Assembly (NCBI GenBank): GCA_002348535.1 | Contig: DEBL01000301.1 | Location: forward strand, 3,279-17,904 | Source of the DNA: Deltaproteobacteria bacterium UBA2957 | Lineage (GTDB): Bacteria; Myxococcota_A; UBA796 | DNA length: 14,626 nt | Reading direction: 5' to 3' | Shown here: piece by piece, positions 14,218 to 14,626 of the stretch | Numbering within the stretch: the stretch's first letter is position 1 | Layout: every line of letters begins with the position of its first letter | Program-made: the position numbers and the translations under genes | The notes under the pieces: model-generated | Told to the model about the DNA's origin: nothing | Database searches by the model: none | The model's input: the letters and a program-made list of their open reading frames with translations, nothing else

Positions 14218-14626
14218 CTATACGGTGGCCCACTTCCCAATCCCGACGCTCGGGATTCGCTTGAACAAGGTGCTTTTTACGATTTCAGACAGCACTGTGG
14301 CACCGCCGGCCATCTCCATCAACTCCGCGCGCCCCTCGGCTTTGCTGAGCTTGCGTCGAATGAGGTCCGGGCGAAGGTAAAACTTCATGTAGGCTTTTGT
14401 TCGGTACGCTCGAAGTTGCTCTGCCGTAAACGTTTCGGTCTCAAGTTGAGGGATGTCGCCGCCGCCGTCGATCGTGTACTGACGCCAGAAGTCACCGTTT
14501 ACGTACCCCCGCTCATTCGCAATCCGGTACAGGTCGGTGGCCGGAAGCGCGGTCGCCACCGAGAAGCTCGCCCAGTCGAGTCCCAGACCCGCCGCAAACC
14601 GTATGGTGTCTTCGACGTCTTCGTGC
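14218..14626 (-). CDS. Radical SAM protein, C-terminal fragment (5' part outside window)
   Basis: The minus-strand frame is open from the window edge to a TAG at 14218, giving the last 136 residues or so. The sequence matches the C-terminal part of B12-binding-type radical SAM proteins: HEDVEDTIRFAAGLGLDWAS, then ALPATDLYRIANERGYV, corresponding to the usual PxPGTxLY segment, then AEQLRAYRTKAYMKFYLRP. The FYLRP motif is characteristic of that group. The CxxxCxxC cluster and any cobalamin-binding domain would lie upstream, outside the window, so the reaction cannot be predicted. A GTG at 14559 is internal, not the start. It converges on prmC, with 16 nt between the stops and no obvious terminator. 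Confidence 0.78.
   Translation of the reverse strand, partial: HEDVEDTIRFAAGLGLDWASFSVATALPATDLYRIANERGYVNGDFWRQYTIDGGGDIPQLETETFTAEQLRAYRTKAYMKFYLRPDLIRRKLSKAEGRAELMEMAGGATVLSEIVKSTLFKRIPSVGIGKWATV

Noticed and set aside
14202..14230. Possible terminator hairpin CCGT-CTAT-ACGG between prmC and the radical SAM gene
   Set aside because: The stem is only four pairs, there is no T-run, and part of it lies in the radical SAM coding region.

Overview
The window is a gene-dense stretch of chromosome, roughly 60% G+C by eye, from a Gram-negative bacterium. GTG and TTG starts are common, genes often overlap at start/stop junctions, and non-coding gaps are very short (the longest is about 127 nt, at 7501-7627). 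A secreted lipoprotein with CGDGxC repeats, the mix of single-copy housekeeping genes and unusual domain fusions suggest a Myxococcota/Bradymonadota-like ('deltaproteobacterial') lineage. That assignment is inference; there is no rRNA or other decisive marker here. I saw no tRNA, rRNA, insertion sequence, phage gene or CRISPR array.

Layout. (1) 1-5897, plus strand: the C-terminal four fifths of the lipid II flippase murJ, then an alpha-glucan phosphorylase, a DinG/XPD-type helicase with an N-terminal JAMM (RadC/JAB-like) domain, and a 55-residue CxxC/CxxC zinc-binding protein. Spacing is tight and this looks like one operon. (2) 5890-7500, minus strand: a lipoprotein gene followed 6 nt later by a SprT-like zinc metalloprotease fused to DUF2786. 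(3) 7628-8140, plus: an unrecognised 170-residue helical protein. (4) 8149-9324, minus: a membrane-anchored retropepsin-like aspartic protease. (5) 9393-9968, plus: a DEDDh (DnaQ-like) exonuclease. (6) 9952-10932, minus: a membrane-anchored endonuclease/exonuclease/phosphatase protein. (7) 10977-14201, plus: hemE, hemG and prmC, probably translationally coupled. (8) 14218-14626, minus: the C-terminal end of a radical SAM protein, cut by the window edge.

How the genes relate. hemE and hemG act in the same tetrapyrrole pathway, and prmC (formerly hemK) methylates release factors, so the last block is ordinary housekeeping. The middle of the window holds several nucleic-acid or protein-processing enzymes: JAMM-helicase, SprT-like protease, DEDDh exonuclease, EEP hydrolase and retropepsin. 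They lie on alternating strands in separate transcription units, so I do not claim a single system.

The most interesting object is the JAMM-DinG fusion. It has an intact HxH-x7-SxxD metalloprotease signature ahead of an intact helicase core, only three of the four expected Fe-S cysteines, and a tiny zinc-binding protein encoded directly behind it.
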